From assembly GCF_000306945.1 (NCBI RefSeq), contig NC_018518.1, forward strand, positions 372,001 to 436,000: 64,000 bases of DNA. The letters run 5' to 3'. This DNA is from Bordetella pertussis 18323. GTDB lineage: Bacteria; Pseudomonadota; Gammaproteobacteria; Burkholderiales; Burkholderiaceae_B. Positions 1 through 9,134 of this stretch are shown here, piece by piece (the stretch's first letter is position 1; each line of letters opens with the position of its first letter). The notes beneath the pieces are model-generated. The model made no database searches. It saw nothing but the letters and a program-made list of their open reading frames with translations, and was not told the origin of the DNA. A program made the translations under genes and the position numbers.

Positions 1-41
1 CCGTGGCCGCGCGCAAGCTGCGCCAAGGCCGTACGCACTGA
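1..41 (+). CDS. C-terminal end of an upstream gene
   Basis: The reading frame with codons starting at position 3 runs VAARKLRQGRTH and stops at TGA 39-41. A strong stem-loop follows 32 bases later, so this is very probably the genuine 3' end of a gene entering the window from the left. Only 12 residues are visible, too few to name it. In related beta-proteobacteria the ATP synthase operon often lies beside hemE and priA, so the tail of atpC is possible, but this rests on gene order alone. Confidence 0.5.
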   Translation, partial: VAARKLRQGRTH

Positions 42-73
42 TTGCCGGCGGGCATTGCCCGCCGCGTCAGGCA

Positions 74-101
74 GACAAAGGCGACTTCGGTCGCCTTTGT
101 C
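74..101 (+). terminator. Intrinsic terminator-like hairpin
   Basis: A perfect 12-bp stem, GACAAAGGCGAC paired with GTCGCCTTTGTC, closes a stable TTCG tetraloop. It is followed by GTTTCTGG, a short imperfect T tract. It sits 32 bases after the stop of the upstream gene and 90 bases before the next start, as expected for the terminator of the upstream operon. Confidence 0.85.
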
Positions 102-190
102 GTTTCTGGCGCATCCCCGGACCCATGCCTGCGCAATCTCCACAGTGTGGCGATTGCGAATGGCCGGGCCGCATCGCGACGCGTTAGGCT

Positions 191-1108
191 ATGGCTTCGT
201 TCATCGTGAATGAGGCCCATGCCATGCGTGCACTTCTGGAATGCGCCGTACTCGTCATGCCCGACCAGCCGTCGTGGGTAGGCGCGTGGCTGGCCGCCGT
301 GCGAGGCCCCGAGGCCCGCCTGGCCGACCGCCTGCGCCTGCACGAATACCCGCTGCTGTCGGGCGGGCGCGATGGGCTCGCCCTGGGGCAAGCCGCCATG
401 AGCCTGCGCCGCTTCGACGCCTTGCTGCTGCCCGTGCAGGCCTCCACGCTGGGGTGGGCGCGTCTCGTGCTGGCGCAAGCCAGCCCGGCGCTAAGCACCC
501 CGGTGCTGGTACTGGTGCGCGACCTGACCGCGCCGGCCATCGCCGACCTGCTGCACCTGGGCGCGCGGGATTTCCTGCGTGTGCCGGCCTGCCTGGAGGA
601 GCTGCGCGTCAGGGCGTCGCGCGCCTGGCGCGCCATCCCGCCGCCGGCGGCAGGCGCCCGGGCCGCCGTGCCGGTGCCGGGCGCCGAGCCTGGCGGCGGC
701 CCCGGGCCCGACGCGCCCGCAGATCCGGGCGAAGGCGGCGGCTATCGCCTGCCCGGCATGCCGGAAACCGCCGATGCGTCGGCAGCGGCGCCGTGCATGC
801 TTGCACAGACGCGCGCGCCCTATGCCGCGACGCTGGGCGACGTCCGGATGGCGGTACAGCGAGAGCTGCCTTTCCGCCAGGCCAAGGCGCAGGTGGTGGG
901 GCGGTTCGAGCGCGCCTATTTGCGCGGGGCCCTGGCGCGTCACGGCGGCAACGTGGCCCAGGCGGCGCGTGCCGCCTGCAAGCACCGGCGCGCGTTCTGG
1001 GCCCTGATGCGTAAGCATGGCATCGATGCCCGGCCCTATCGCGAGGGCGTGGCCGGCGCGTGGCCCTACGAAACGGCTCCGCCGCGGGACCCCGCCGACG
1101 AGGCTTGA
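191..1108 (+). CDS. Orphan regulator: degenerate receiver plus Fis-type HTH
   Basis: A 305-residue protein with two recognisable parts. Residues about 10-150 follow the pattern of a response-regulator receiver: a hydrophobic strand at the usual phospho-acceptor position, then TPVLVLVRDL, then GARDFLRVPACLEELRVR, which matches the usual GADDYLxKPF...EL segment. The phosphorylatable Asp is not where expected and the conserved Lys-Pro is replaced by Val-Pro, so it is probably a pseudo-receiver. After an Ala/Gly/Pro-rich linker (about 155-210), residues about 225-285 form a Fis/NtrC-type helix-turn-helix (GNVAQAARAACKHRRAFWAL). There is no AAA+ sigma-54 domain and no kinase gene nearby. An ATG at 224 is an alternative start. 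Target genes are unknown. Confidence 0.75.
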   Translation: MASFIVNEAHAMRALLECAVLVMPDQPSWVGAWLAAVRGPEARLADRLRLHEYPLLSGGRDGLALGQAAMSLRRFDALLLPVQASTLGWARLVLAQASPALSTPVLVLVRDLTAPAIADLLHLGARDFLRVPACLEELRVRASRAWRAIPPPAAGARAAVPVPGAEPGGGPGPDAPADPGEGGGYRLPGMPETADASAAAPCMLAQTRAPYAATLGDVRMAVQRELPFRQAKAQVVGRFERAYLRGALARHGGNVAQAARAACKHRRAFWALMRKHGIDARPYREGVAGAWPYETAPPRDPADEA

Positions 1109-1183
1109 ACGAGTCTTTCCCGTCCCGCGGGCAGGAAATTGCCAGGGCAGTAAAATCACGGCTTCCGATCACCAAGGATAGTC

Positions 1184-2260
1184 GTGTCTGTTGCCCCTTT
1201 GAAGAACGATGTGTTCCTGCGCGCCCTGCTGCGCGAGCCCGTACCATACACGCCGATCTGGCTGATGCGTCAGGCCGGCCGTTACCTGCCGGAATACAAC
1301 GCCACACGGGCCCGTGCGGGCTCGTTCATGGGGCTCGCGCAAAATCCCGACTACGCCTGCGAAGTCACGCTGCAGCCGCTGGCGCGCTACCCCCTGGATG
1401 CCGCCATCCTGTTCTCCGATATCCTGACCGTGCCGCACGCCATGGGCCTGGGCCTGGATTTCGCGCCTGGCGAAGGGCCGCGTTTCGCGCATCCGGTGCG
1501 CGATGAGTCCGATGTGGCGAAGCTGGCGGTGCCCGACATGGACAGCTTGCGCTATGTGTTCGACGCCGTGCGCACGATCCGCCGCGAACTCGACGGCCGC
1601 GTGCCGCTGATCGGCTTTGCGGGCAGCCCCTGGACGATCGCCTGTTACATGGCCGAAGGGCGCGGCAGCGACGACTATCGCCTGATCAAATCGATGCTGT
1701 ATGGCCGGCCCGATTTGCTGCACCGCATCCTGGAGATCAACGCCGAGGCCACGCGCCACTATCTCAATGCGCAGATCGATGCCGGCGCGCAGGCCGTGAT
1801 GCTGTTCGACAGCTGGGGCGGCGTACTGGCCGACGGCCTGTTCCAGCAGTTTTCGCTGGCCTATACGCGCCGCGTGGTGGAAGGCCTGACGCGCGAGCGC
1901 GAAGGCCGCCGCGTGCCGGTCATCGTGTTCACCAAGGGCGGCGGGCAGTGGCTCGAGGAAATCGCCGCATGCGGTTGCGATGCCGTGGGCCTGGACTGGA
2001 CGGTCAACCTGGGCGCGGCGCGCCGCCGGGTGGCCGACGCGGTGGCGCTGCAGGGCAACCTCGATCCCATGACCTTGTTCGGCGGCGCCCAGGCGGTGCG
2101 CGCCGAGGCGCGGCGCACGCTGGACGCGTTCGGTCCGGTCGGCAAGGGCGGCCACGTGTTCAACCTGGGGCACGGCATCTCGCAATACTCTCCGCCCGAG
2201 GTGGTCAGCGAGCTGGTCGACGAGGTGCACACCTACAGCCGCGCGCTGCATGCGGGGTAA
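1184..2260 (+). CDS. hemE: Uroporphyrinogen decarboxylase
   Basis: This cytoplasmic enzyme removes four acetate-side-chain carboxyl groups from uroporphyrinogen III to give coproporphyrinogen III in haem synthesis. The 358-residue length is normal. The N-terminal signature [15 protein letters not shown] carries the invariant substrate-binding Arg residues, the FSDIL motif with its catalytic Asp is present, and the C-terminal NLGHGI motif is intact. The start is GTG at 1184, preceded by AAGGA at 1174-1178. It lies 75 bases after the orphan regulator and upstream of priA, a gene order common in beta-proteobacteria. Nothing suggests damage. Confidence 0.97.
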   Translation: MSVAPLKNDVFLRALLREPVPYTPIWLMRQAGRYLPEYNATRARAGSFMGLAQNPDYACEVTLQPLARYPLDAAILFSDILTVPHAMGLGLDFAPGEGPRFAHPVRDESDVAKLAVPDMDSLRYVFDAVRTIRRELDGRVPLIGFAGSPWTIACYMAEGRGSDDYRLIKSMLYGRPDLLHRILEINAEATRHYLNAQIDAGAQAVMLFDSWGGVLADGLFQQFSLAYTRRVVEGLTREREGRRVPVIVFTKGGGQWLEEIAACGCDAVGLDWTVNLGAARRRVADAVALQGNLDPMTLFGGAQAVRAEARRTLDAFGPVGKGGHVFNLGHGISQYSPPEVVSELVDEVHTYSRALHAG

Positions 2261-2566
2261 GTGGGCGCTCCGCTTCCAAACGGCCTGGGAAGGCGCTGCC
2301 GTGCCGAGTTGTGCACAGCAGCGCAAAGTTTCGGGAAAACCCCCAAAACCTGCCTCGTAGTCTGGAAAATATATATAAGCTCATGAATACAAAAGAAAAA
2401 TATGAGCTTATTGCAGACGCGAAACCAAGCCAGGCAGGCACGACCCTGAAAGCTCACACCCTTGTTAGCGTTTTTTCCCCAAAGTTATCCACAGGTTGGA
2501 AACTTGTGTGGATATCACTATGAGGCGCCGCAGGGTTAGCGCCAGAATCCAGAATTCACTTTAAGT
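2261..2566. promoter_or_regulatory. AT-rich hemE-priA spacer with DnaA-box-like sites
   Basis: No convincing gene lies in these 306 bases, which are markedly more AT-rich than the surroundings. Visible elements are: TTATCCACA at 2485-2493, a perfect match to the DnaA-box consensus TTATNCACA; TGTGGATAT at 2507-2515, the complement of a one-mismatch box; and TTGTGCACA at 2309-2317, another one-mismatch box. Between them is a perfect 10-bp inverted repeat, ATAAGCTCAT (2375-2384) and ATGAGCTTAT (2402-2411), around a 17-base A-rich loop, preceded by ATATATA. The boxes lie 52-260 bases upstream of priA and could control it or bind DnaA for another purpose. DnaA binding is inferred. Confidence 0.55.
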
Positions 2567-4669
2567 ATGAGCGACGCGTCTTCCGCCGATCCCGCCTTGC
2601 CTGCCGCCGACGCGGCGGGCGTCTGGGTGCGCGTTGCGCTGGACGTCCCGTTGCCGGGGCCGTTCGATTACCGCAGCGCAGCGCCATTGCCGCTGGGCGC
2701 GCGCGTGATCGTGCCGTTCGGGCGGCGCAAGCTGGTCGGGGTGGTGGTCGAACATCCCGGCCAGCCGTCCATCGACCCGGCGCAGGTGCGCGAGGTCGAG
2801 CAGCCGCTCGAAGACCTGCCGCCGATGCCGGCCGACTGGATGCGGCTGGCGCGCTTTGCGGCCGATTACTACCAGCGGCCGCTGGGCGAGGTCATGCTGC
2901 CGGTGCTGCCGCCGCCGCTGCGCAAACCGTCGGCTTACCAGGGCAAGCGCTCCGGCCTGGGACCCGTGGCGCGCCTGGACGCGCGCAAGCCGCGCGCCGC
3001 GGCAGCGGTGGCGGCCGAGCCGGACCAGGCGCCCGAACTGAATGAAGCGCAACGCGAGGCGGTCGACACCATCGGCGCGCTGTCGGCGTTTCAGCCGGTC
3101 CTGCTGCACGGCGTGACCGGCAGCGGCAAGACCGAGGTGTACCTGCATGCGGCGGCGCGCGTCTTGCAGGCCGGGCGGCAGGTCCTGCTGATGGTGCCCG
3201 AGATCAACCTGACGCCGCAGCTCGAAGGCGCCTTGCGTGCACGCCTGGAGGCGCTGGTCGGGCCGCAGGGCGTGGCCATCCTGCACAGCGGGCTGGCCGA
3301 TGGCGAGCGCGTGCAGGCGTGGGCGCGCGCGCAGCGCGGCCAGGCCCGCCTGCTGCTGGGCACCCGCATGTCGATTTTTGCGCCCCTGCCGGAACTGGGC
3401 CTGATCGTGGTCGACGAAGAGCACGATCCTTCCTATAAGCAGCAGGAAGGCCTGCGCTATTCCGCGCGCGACCTGGCCATCTGGCGCGCCCGCGACCTGG
3501 ATATCCCGGTGGTGCTGGGTTCGGCCACGCCGTCGCTGGAAAGCTGGCAGCATGCCGAGCGCGGCCGCTACCTGCGCCTGACGCTGCCCGGCCGGGCGCG
3601 CGCCAGCAGCCTGCCGGAGATCCGCCTGATCGACACGCGCCGGCTGCAACTCAAGCAGGGTCTGTCGCCGCAGTTCATCGAGGCGATCGGCCAGCGGCTC
3701 GAACGCGGCGAGCAGTCGCTGGTGTTCCTCAACCGGCGCGGCTACGCGCCCGTGCTGCATTGCGCGTCGTGCGCATGGGTCAGCCACTGCCCGCGCTGCT
3801 CGACGTTCACGGTGCTGCACCGCGGCCCGGGCGCCGGCGGCTATCGCCTGCAGTGCCACCACTGCGGTTACCAGGCGCCGGTGCCGCGCGCCTGCCCGGA
3901 GTGCGGCGACCAGGACCTCGAGCCCATGGGACGCGGCACGCAGCGCATCGAGGAGCAATTGGCCGAGTGGTTTCCGCAGGCGCGCATCGCGCGCATCGAC
4001 GCCGACAGCACGCGCCGCAAGGGCAGTGCGCAGGCGCTGTTCGCGGCCGTGCATGCCGGCGAAGTGGACATCATGGTCGGCACGCAGATGGTGGCCAAGG
4101 GACACGACTTCGCGCGGCTCGGCCTGGTGGGCGTGCTCAACGCCGACTCCATGCTGTTCGCGCACGACTTCCGCGCGCCCGAGCGCCTGTTCGCCCAATT
4201 GATGCAGGTGGCCGGGCGGGCGGGCCGCCATGCCGCCGGCGCGCAGGTCCTGATCCAGACCGGCTATCCCGAGCAACCGGTCTATCAGGCCCTGTTGCGC
4301 CACGATTACGCCGGCTTTGCGCGCCACGCCCTGCAGGAGCGCGAAGACACCGGGCTGCCCCCGTTTGCCTATCAGGCTTTGTTGACCGCCGAGGCGCGCG
4401 AACTGACGGTGGCGCAGGGCTTTCTGCAGCGCGCGCGCGACCTGGCCACGGGCGAGCCATGGCCCGGCGTGGACGCGATTACACTCTACGATCCCGTGCC
4501 GCTGCGCGTTGTGCGCGTGGCCCACGTCGAGCGTGCCCAGCTGCTGATAGAAAGCACCAGCCGCCCCGCCCTGCAGGGTTTCCTGACGGCCTGGGCGGCC
4601 TGCCTGCCGCAACTGGCCGTCGAGGCGCGCGTACGCTGGCAACTGGAAGTCGATCCGCTGGAGATCTGA
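2567..4669 (+). CDS. priA: Primosomal replication-restart helicase PriA
   Basis: PriA recognises abandoned replication forks and reloads the DnaB helicase. The 700-residue protein has the N-terminal DNA-binding region (about 1-110), a Walker A motif GVTGSGKTEVY near residue 183, a DEEH box near 283, and a cysteine-rich zinc-binding insert from about residue 398 with repeated CxxC pairs (CASC, CPRC, CHHC, CPEC). The C-terminal helicase motif QVAGRAGR is intact. The ATG at 2567 follows the AT-rich spacer with DnaA-like boxes. The next gene, rep, starts 42 bases downstream on the same strand, so two replication-restart helicases may be co-transcribed. Confidence 0.97.
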   Translation: MSDASSADPALPAADAAGVWVRVALDVPLPGPFDYRSAAPLPLGARVIVPFGRRKLVGVVVEHPGQPSIDPAQVREVEQPLEDLPPMPADWMRLARFAADYYQRPLGEVMLPVLPPPLRKPSAYQGKRSGLGPVARLDARKPRAAAAVAAEPDQAPELNEAQREAVDTIGALSAFQPVLLHGVTGSGKTEVYLHAAARVLQAGRQVLLMVPEINLTPQLEGALRARLEALVGPQGVAILHSGLADGERVQAWARAQRGQARLLLGTRMSIFAPLPELGLIVVDEEHDPSYKQQEGLRYSARDLAIWRARDLDIPVVLGSATPSLESWQHAERGRYLRLTLPGRARASSLPEIRLIDTRRLQLKQGLSPQFIEAIGQRLERGEQSLVFLNRRGYAPVLHCASCAWVSHCPRCSTFTVLHRGPGAGGYRLQCHHCGYQAPVPRACPECGDQDLEPMGRGTQRIEEQLAEWFPQARIARIDADSTRRKGSAQALFAAVHAGEVDIMVGTQMVAKGHDFARLGLVGVLNADSMLFAHDFRAPERLFAQLMQVAGRAGRHAAGAQVLIQTGYPEQPVYQALLRHDYAGFARHALQEREDTGLPPFAYQALLTAEARELTVAQGFLQRARDLATGEPWPGVDAITLYDPVPLRVVRVAHVERAQLLIESTSRPALQGFLTAWAACLPQLAVEARVRWQLEVDPLEI

Positions 4670-4711
4670 GCGGGGCCGGCGCCGGCGCTCGAACCCGTAC
4701 TCTGACCGAAC

Positions 4712-6779
4712 ATGTCCGCAAGCGATACCTCGATAGGCAGTGGCCTGAATCCCTCCCAGAAAGAAGCCGTGCTGTACCTGGACGGGCCGTGCCTGGTGCT
4801 GGCCGGCGCGGGCAGCGGCAAGACGCGCGTCATCACGCAGAAGATGGCCTATCTGTTGCGCGAGTGCGGCTACATGGGCCGCAACATCGTGGCGCTGACC
4901 TTCACCAACAAGGCCGCGCGCGAAATGGCCGAGCGCGTCAAGACCCTGGTCGATCCGAAGCTGGCCAAGGGGCTGACCATCAGCACCTTCCATGCGCTGG
5001 GCGTGCGGCTGCTGCGCGAAGAGGCCGCGCATGCCGGCCTCAAGCCCCAGTTCTCCATCCTGGACGCCGATGATGCCATGAGCATCATCCAGGAGTTGCT
5101 GGCGACCACCGACCGCGGCCGGCTGCGCGAGGTGCAGTCCATCATCTCGCTGTGGAAGAACGCCCTGCTTACGCCGGACCAGGCGGCCGCCGCCGCCATC
5201 ACGCCCACCGAAGTCGAGGCCGTGACCGTCTACCGCGGCTACGCGGCGACGCTGGCGGCATACCAGGCGGTGGATTTCGACGACCTGATCCGCATTCCCG
5301 CCGAACTGCTCGAGCGCAACAAAGAGGTGCGCACGCGCTGGCAGAACCGCGTGCGCTATCTGCTGGTGGACGAATACCAGGACACCAACGTTTGCCAGTA
5401 CCGCCTGGTGCAGCTGCTTACCGGCGTACGGGCCATGTTCACGGCAGTGGGCGACGACGACCAGGCCATCTACGCGTGGCGCGGCGCCACCATCGAGAAC
5501 CTGGCCAAGCTGACCACCGACTATCCCAATCTCAAGCTGATCAAGCTGGAGCAGAATTACCGCTCGGTGCAGCGCATCCTGGCCGCCGCCAACAACGTGA
5601 TCGAACGCAACCCCAAGCTGCTCGAGAAGAAGCTGTGGTCGGACCTGGGCCATGGCGAGCCCATCATCGTCTCGCCGATGAACGGCGACGAGCACGAGGC
5701 CGAGTCCATCGCGATGAAAGTGTCGGCGGCGCGCTTCGAGCGCCAGGCGCAATGGAAAGACTTCGCCATTCTGTATCGCAGCAATCATCAATCGCGCGTG
5801 CTGGAGCAGGCGCTGCGCAACCTCAAGATTCCGTACACCATCTCGGGCGGCCAGAGCTTCTTCGACAAGGCCGAGGTGCGCGACATCCTGGCCTACCTGC
5901 GCCTGGTCGCCAATGACGAGGACGACCCTGCCTTCATCCGTGCCGCGACCACGCCCAAGCGCGGCATCGGCCAGGGCACCCTGCAGACGCTGGGCCAATA
6001 CGCCGCGCAACGCCAATGCTCGCTGCTGGCCGCGGTGGACGAGGCCGGGCTCGAGAGCCTGCTGGCGCCGCGCCAGCTGGAGCCGTTGCGCACCTTCGCC
6101 GAGTTCGTGCGGCGCATCCAGTGGCGCGCCGGACGGGGCGTCGAAGGCCAGCCCGCGCGCGCGCCGGAGCCGGCCGGCCAGATCCTCGATGACCTGCTCT
6201 CGGCCATCCAGTACGAACGCTACCTGTACGACATGCTGGAAGAGCGGCCGGCGCAGACGCGCTGGCAGAACGTGCTGGAGCTGACGGGCTGGCTCAAGCG
6301 CAAGGCCGAGGAGGACGGCATGACGCTGTTCGACCTGGTGCAGCACGTCGCGCTGGTGACCATGCTCGAGCGCGGCGAGGAGGAAGAGCCGGACGCGGTT
6401 AAGCTGTCCACCCTGCACGCGTCCAAGGGGCTGGAGTACCCGCACGTCTACCTGGCTGGCGTCGAGGAAGGCCTGCTGCCGCACCTGGGCAAGGACGACG
6501 AGGACAGCGGCGACCCCGCGCGCGCCGCCGAGACCCTGGCCACGCGCATCCAGGAAGAACGCCGGCTGATGTACGTCGGCATCACGCGAGCGCAGCGCAG
6601 CCTGAACCTGAGCTGGTGCAAGAAGCGCCGCCGCGCGCGCGAAGACGTGGTGCGCGAGCCTTCGCGCTTCATCGAGGAGATGGGCCTGGGCGACGCCAAA
6701 GTGCAGGAAGACGAAGCCACGCGCGCCATGAGCCCCAAGGAGCGCCTGGGCATGCTGAAGGCGCTGCTGAAGAAGGACT
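4712..6779 (+). CDS. rep: ATP-dependent DNA helicase Rep (UvrD family SF1A)
   Basis: A 3'-to-5' superfamily 1 helicase that helps replication forks through protein roadblocks. The 689 residues match Rep better than UvrD: the N-terminal block LNPSQKEAVLYLDGPCLVLAG with Walker A GAGSGKT near 32-38, TFTNKAAREM, Walker B VDEYQDTN near 218, the QNYRS motif, and the C-terminal STLHASKGLEY and VGITRAQ motifs. IS481 copy 1 is inserted exactly at its end. The last codons are AAG GAC TAG, and this TAG lies inside the 6-bp target duplication ACTAGC (6777-6782), so the stop codon and full protein are preserved. Confidence 0.95.
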
Positions 6780-6782
6780 AGC

Positions 6783-7825
6783 TGTGAAGATTCAATAGGT
6801 TGTATGCATGGTTCATCCGAACCGGATTTGAGAAACTGGAAATCGCCACCCCCCCAGTTCACTCAAGGAGCCCGGCCGGATGAACACCCATAAGCATGCC
6901 CGATTGACCTTCCTACGTCGACTCGAAATGGTCCAGCAATTGATCGCCCATCAAGTTTGTGTGCCTGAAGCGGCCCGCGCCTATGGGGTCACCGCGCCGA
7001 CTGTGCGCAAATGGCTGGGCCGCTTCCTGGCTCAGGGCCAGGCGGGCTTGGCCGATGCGTCCTCGCGCCCGACGGTCTCGCCCCGAGCGATTGCGCCGGC
7101 CAAGGCGCTGGCTATCGTGGAGCTGCGCCGCAAGCGGCTGACCCAAGCGCGCATCGCCCAGGCGCTGGGCGTGTCAGCCAGCACCGTCAGCCGCGTCCTG
7201 GCCCGCGCCGGTCTGTCGCACCTGGCCGACCTGGAGCCGGCCGAGCCGGTGGTGCGCTACGAGCATCAGGCCCCCGGCGATCTGCTGCACATCGACATCA
7301 AGAAGCTGGGACGTATCCAGCGCCCTGGCCACCGGGTCACGGGCAACCGACGCGATACCGTTGAGGGGGCCGGCTGGGACTTCGTCTTCGTGGCCATCGA
7401 TGACCACGCCCGCTTGGCCTTCACCGACATCCACCCCGACGAGCGCTTCCCCAGCGCCGTCCAGTTCCTCAAGGACGCAGTGGCCTACTACCAGCGCCTG
7501 GGCGTGACCATCCAGCGCTTGCTCACCGACAATGGCTCGGCCTTTCGCAGCCGCGCCTTCGCCGCGCTGTGCCATGAGCTGGGCATCAAGCACCGCTTTA
7601 CCCGACCTTACCGCCCACAGACCAATGGCAAGGCCGAACGCTTCATCCAGTCGGCCTTGCGTGAGTGGGCTTACGCTCACACCTACCAGAACTCCCAACA
7701 CCGAGCCGATGCCATGAAATCCTGGCTACACCACTACAACTGGCATCGACCCCACCAAGGCATCGGGCGCGCTGTACCCATCTCCAGACTCAACCTGGAC
7801 GAATACAACCTATTGACAGTTCACA
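6783..7825 (+). mobile_element. IS481: IS481 copy 1, with intact target duplication
   Basis: A 1043-bp element starting TGTGAAGATTCAATAGG and ending in TTCACA. The ends are imperfect inverted repeats that share TGTGAA and TCAATAGGTTGTAT. The flanks are identical: ACTAGC at 6777-6782 and again at 7826-7831, a 6-bp target duplication of the NCTAGN type typical of IS481. This is the only one of the four copies with a perfect duplication, so it looks like a simple insertion not later used for recombination. It sits exactly at the rep stop codon. Confidence 0.97.
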
Positions 7826-7830
7826 ACTAG
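6880..7830 (+). CDS. tnpA: IS481 transposase (copy 1)
   Basis: A DDE transposase of 316 residues: an N-terminal helix-turn-helix pair (about 10-95), then an rve-type integrase core with the acidic residues in HIDIKKLG, VAIDDHA, LLTDNGS and KAERFIQS. The reading frame runs through the right terminal repeat and ends VHN-stop. That TAG belongs to the duplicated target (ACTAGC), not to the element. It differs from the other three copies by Leu for Val in DDHARLAF. The coding sequence begins 97 bases inside the left end, leaving a short leader. Confidence 0.95.
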   Translation: MNTHKHARLTFLRRLEMVQQLIAHQVCVPEAARAYGVTAPTVRKWLGRFLAQGQAGLADASSRPTVSPRAIAPAKALAIVELRRKRLTQARIAQALGVSASTVSRVLARAGLSHLADLEPAEPVVRYEHQAPGDLLHIDIKKLGRIQRPGHRVTGNRRDTVEGAGWDFVFVAIDDHARLAFTDIHPDERFPSAVQFLKDAVAYYQRLGVTIQRLLTDNGSAFRSRAFAALCHELGIKHRFTRPYRPQTNGKAERFIQSALREWAYAHTYQNSQHRADAMKSWLHHYNWHRPHQGIGRAVPISRLNLDEYNLLTVHN

Positions 7831-7847
7831 CGCTGCGGGAGCTGGCG

Positions 7848-7955
7848 GGGTGCCTGTCCCCGCGGGGACAGGCACCCGGGCGTTGCGGAGGGGGAACAAG
7901 GTGCCTGTCCCCACGGGGACAGGCACCCACGCCCTTGGTGCAGGGACAGGCGCGC
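7848..7955. repeat. Cluster of GCCTGTCCCC palindromes (site 1)
   Basis: Two full elements and one half element of a dispersed palindrome. 7848-7877 is a perfect 30-bp palindrome (each half GGGTGCCTGTCCCCG). 7900-7927 has 13-bp arms GGTGCCTGTCCCC with a 2-base centre. 7943-7953 (GGGACAGGCGC) is a decayed half. They fill the space between the 3' ends of rep (with its IS) and the convergent M20 peptidase gene, where a bidirectional transcript-end structure would fit. Confidence 0.9.
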
Positions 7956-7957
7956 CG

Positions 7958-9091
7958 TCAATGGAGTTCTTTCAACAGCAATTCCCAGAACCGCATGCGC
8001 GCGGCCAGGGTGGACACCAGGATGTATTCGTTGAGGGTGTGCGCGCCGTCGCCGTCGGCGCCCAGGCCGTCCAGGGTCGGCACGCCCATGGCCGAGGTGA
8101 AGTTGGCGTCGCTGCCGCCGCCGGTCATGGGGGCGTCTTCGAGCGCGAAGCCGGCCTGGGCGGCGAAATCCTGCGCCAGTTGCAGCAGCGCGCTGGCGGC
8201 TTCGGTCTTGACCATGGGCGGGCGGTTGAGCTCGACGTCGATGTCCAGTTCCATGTCGGGGCCGACGGCGCACAGGTTGCGCATGCGGCGCAGCACGTCT
8301 TCGGTCGCGCCCATGTCGGGCACGCGGAAATCGACCACGCAACGACATTGGGCCGGCACGGTATTGGTGACCGTGCCGCCGGCGATCGTTCCCACGCTGA
8401 CGGTGATGCCGCGCTCGTAGTCGGTCATGCTTTCGAGTTCCAGCACCTGGTGCGCCATTTCGCGGATGGCGCTGCGGCCTTTCTCGTGCTGCATGCCGGC
8501 ATGCGCCGGACGGCCCTTGACGTTCAGCCGCAGCATTCCGGTGCCCTTGCGCGCGGTCACGCACTTGCCGCCGTTGGGGCGCGCCGGCTCGCACACCAGC
8601 GCGTACTTGGCGCGCGCCGCGTAGTGCTCGATGTGTTCGCGCGAGGCGTGGCTGCCGGTTTCCTCGTCGGGCACCAGCAGGAAATCGACGGGCAGGGCGG
8701 TGGCGTCCGGGCTGGGCAGGCCGCGCAGGGCCGACAGCGCCAGGTAGATGCCGGCCTTCATGTCATAGCTGCCCGGCCCGTACAGGCGGTCGCCGTCGAT
8801 GCGGCAAGGGTTGTCCTGCAGCGTGCCGATGGGATGCACGGTATCGATATGGCCGAGGATCAGCACGCCGGGGCGCGTATCGCCGGCAGCGCGATTGGTG
8901 GCGTGGACCAGCGGGCCGACCTCCGCGTTCAGCGGACGGATTTCCACGGCCAGCCCGACCGCGCGCGCGTATTCGGCGGCCAGGTGCGCCATGGCGGTGA
9001 CGCCGGCTGGCGAGTTCGAAGGGGATTCGCATTGAATCCAGGACTGGATGCCAGCTACGAGCTGGTCGGTGTCGGGAAGCGTGGTCGTCAT
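7958..9091 (-). CDS. M20-family metallopeptidase, glutamate carboxypeptidase-like
   Basis: A predicted zinc-dependent exopeptidase of 377 residues. Zinc ligands and catalytic residues are visible: HIDTVHP (His81, Asp83), the bridging Asp in DMKAG (Asp110), the DEETGS pair near 142-147, CEPA, and the C-terminal ligand in GAHTLNEYI. A GGGSDANF block is also present. The pattern resembles carboxypeptidase G2/ArgE-type enzymes. No signal peptide is evident, so it is probably cytoplasmic. As the last gene of the peptide-uptake operon (43 bases after the esterase) it could split imported dipeptides or N-acyl amino acids. The exact substrate is not determined. Confidence 0.85.
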   Translation of the reverse strand: MTTTLPDTDQLVAGIQSWIQCESPSNSPAGVTAMAHLAAEYARAVGLAVEIRPLNAEVGPLVHATNRAAGDTRPGVLILGHIDTVHPIGTLQDNPCRIDGDRLYGPGSYDMKAGIYLALSALRGLPSPDATALPVDFLLVPDEETGSHASREHIEHYAARAKYALVCEPARPNGGKCVTARKGTGMLRLNVKGRPAHAGMQHEKGRSAIREMAHQVLELESMTDYERGITVSVGTIAGGTVTNTVPAQCRCVVDFRVPDMGATEDVLRRMRNLCAVGPDMELDIDVELNRPPMVKTEAASALLQLAQDFAAQAGFALEDAPMTGGGSDANFTSAMGVPTLDGLGADGDGAHTLNEYILVSTLAARMRFWELLLKELH

Positions 9092-9134
9092 GGCGTGGGC
9101 GTGTAGTCAGCAGGGAGGATGGAGGGGACGGCGG

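Noticed and set aside
2309..2515. The AT-rich spacer as the chromosomal origin
   Set aside because: Only one perfect and two weaker DnaA boxes occur, and dnaA, dnaN and gyrB are not nearby. It is kept as a regulatory candidate only.
2561..6862. A 1433-residue open frame on the minus strand opposite priA and rep
   Set aside because: It is a complement shadow of two clear helicase genes; its sequence is low-complexity (rich in Gln, His, Arg, Ala) and has no family motifs.
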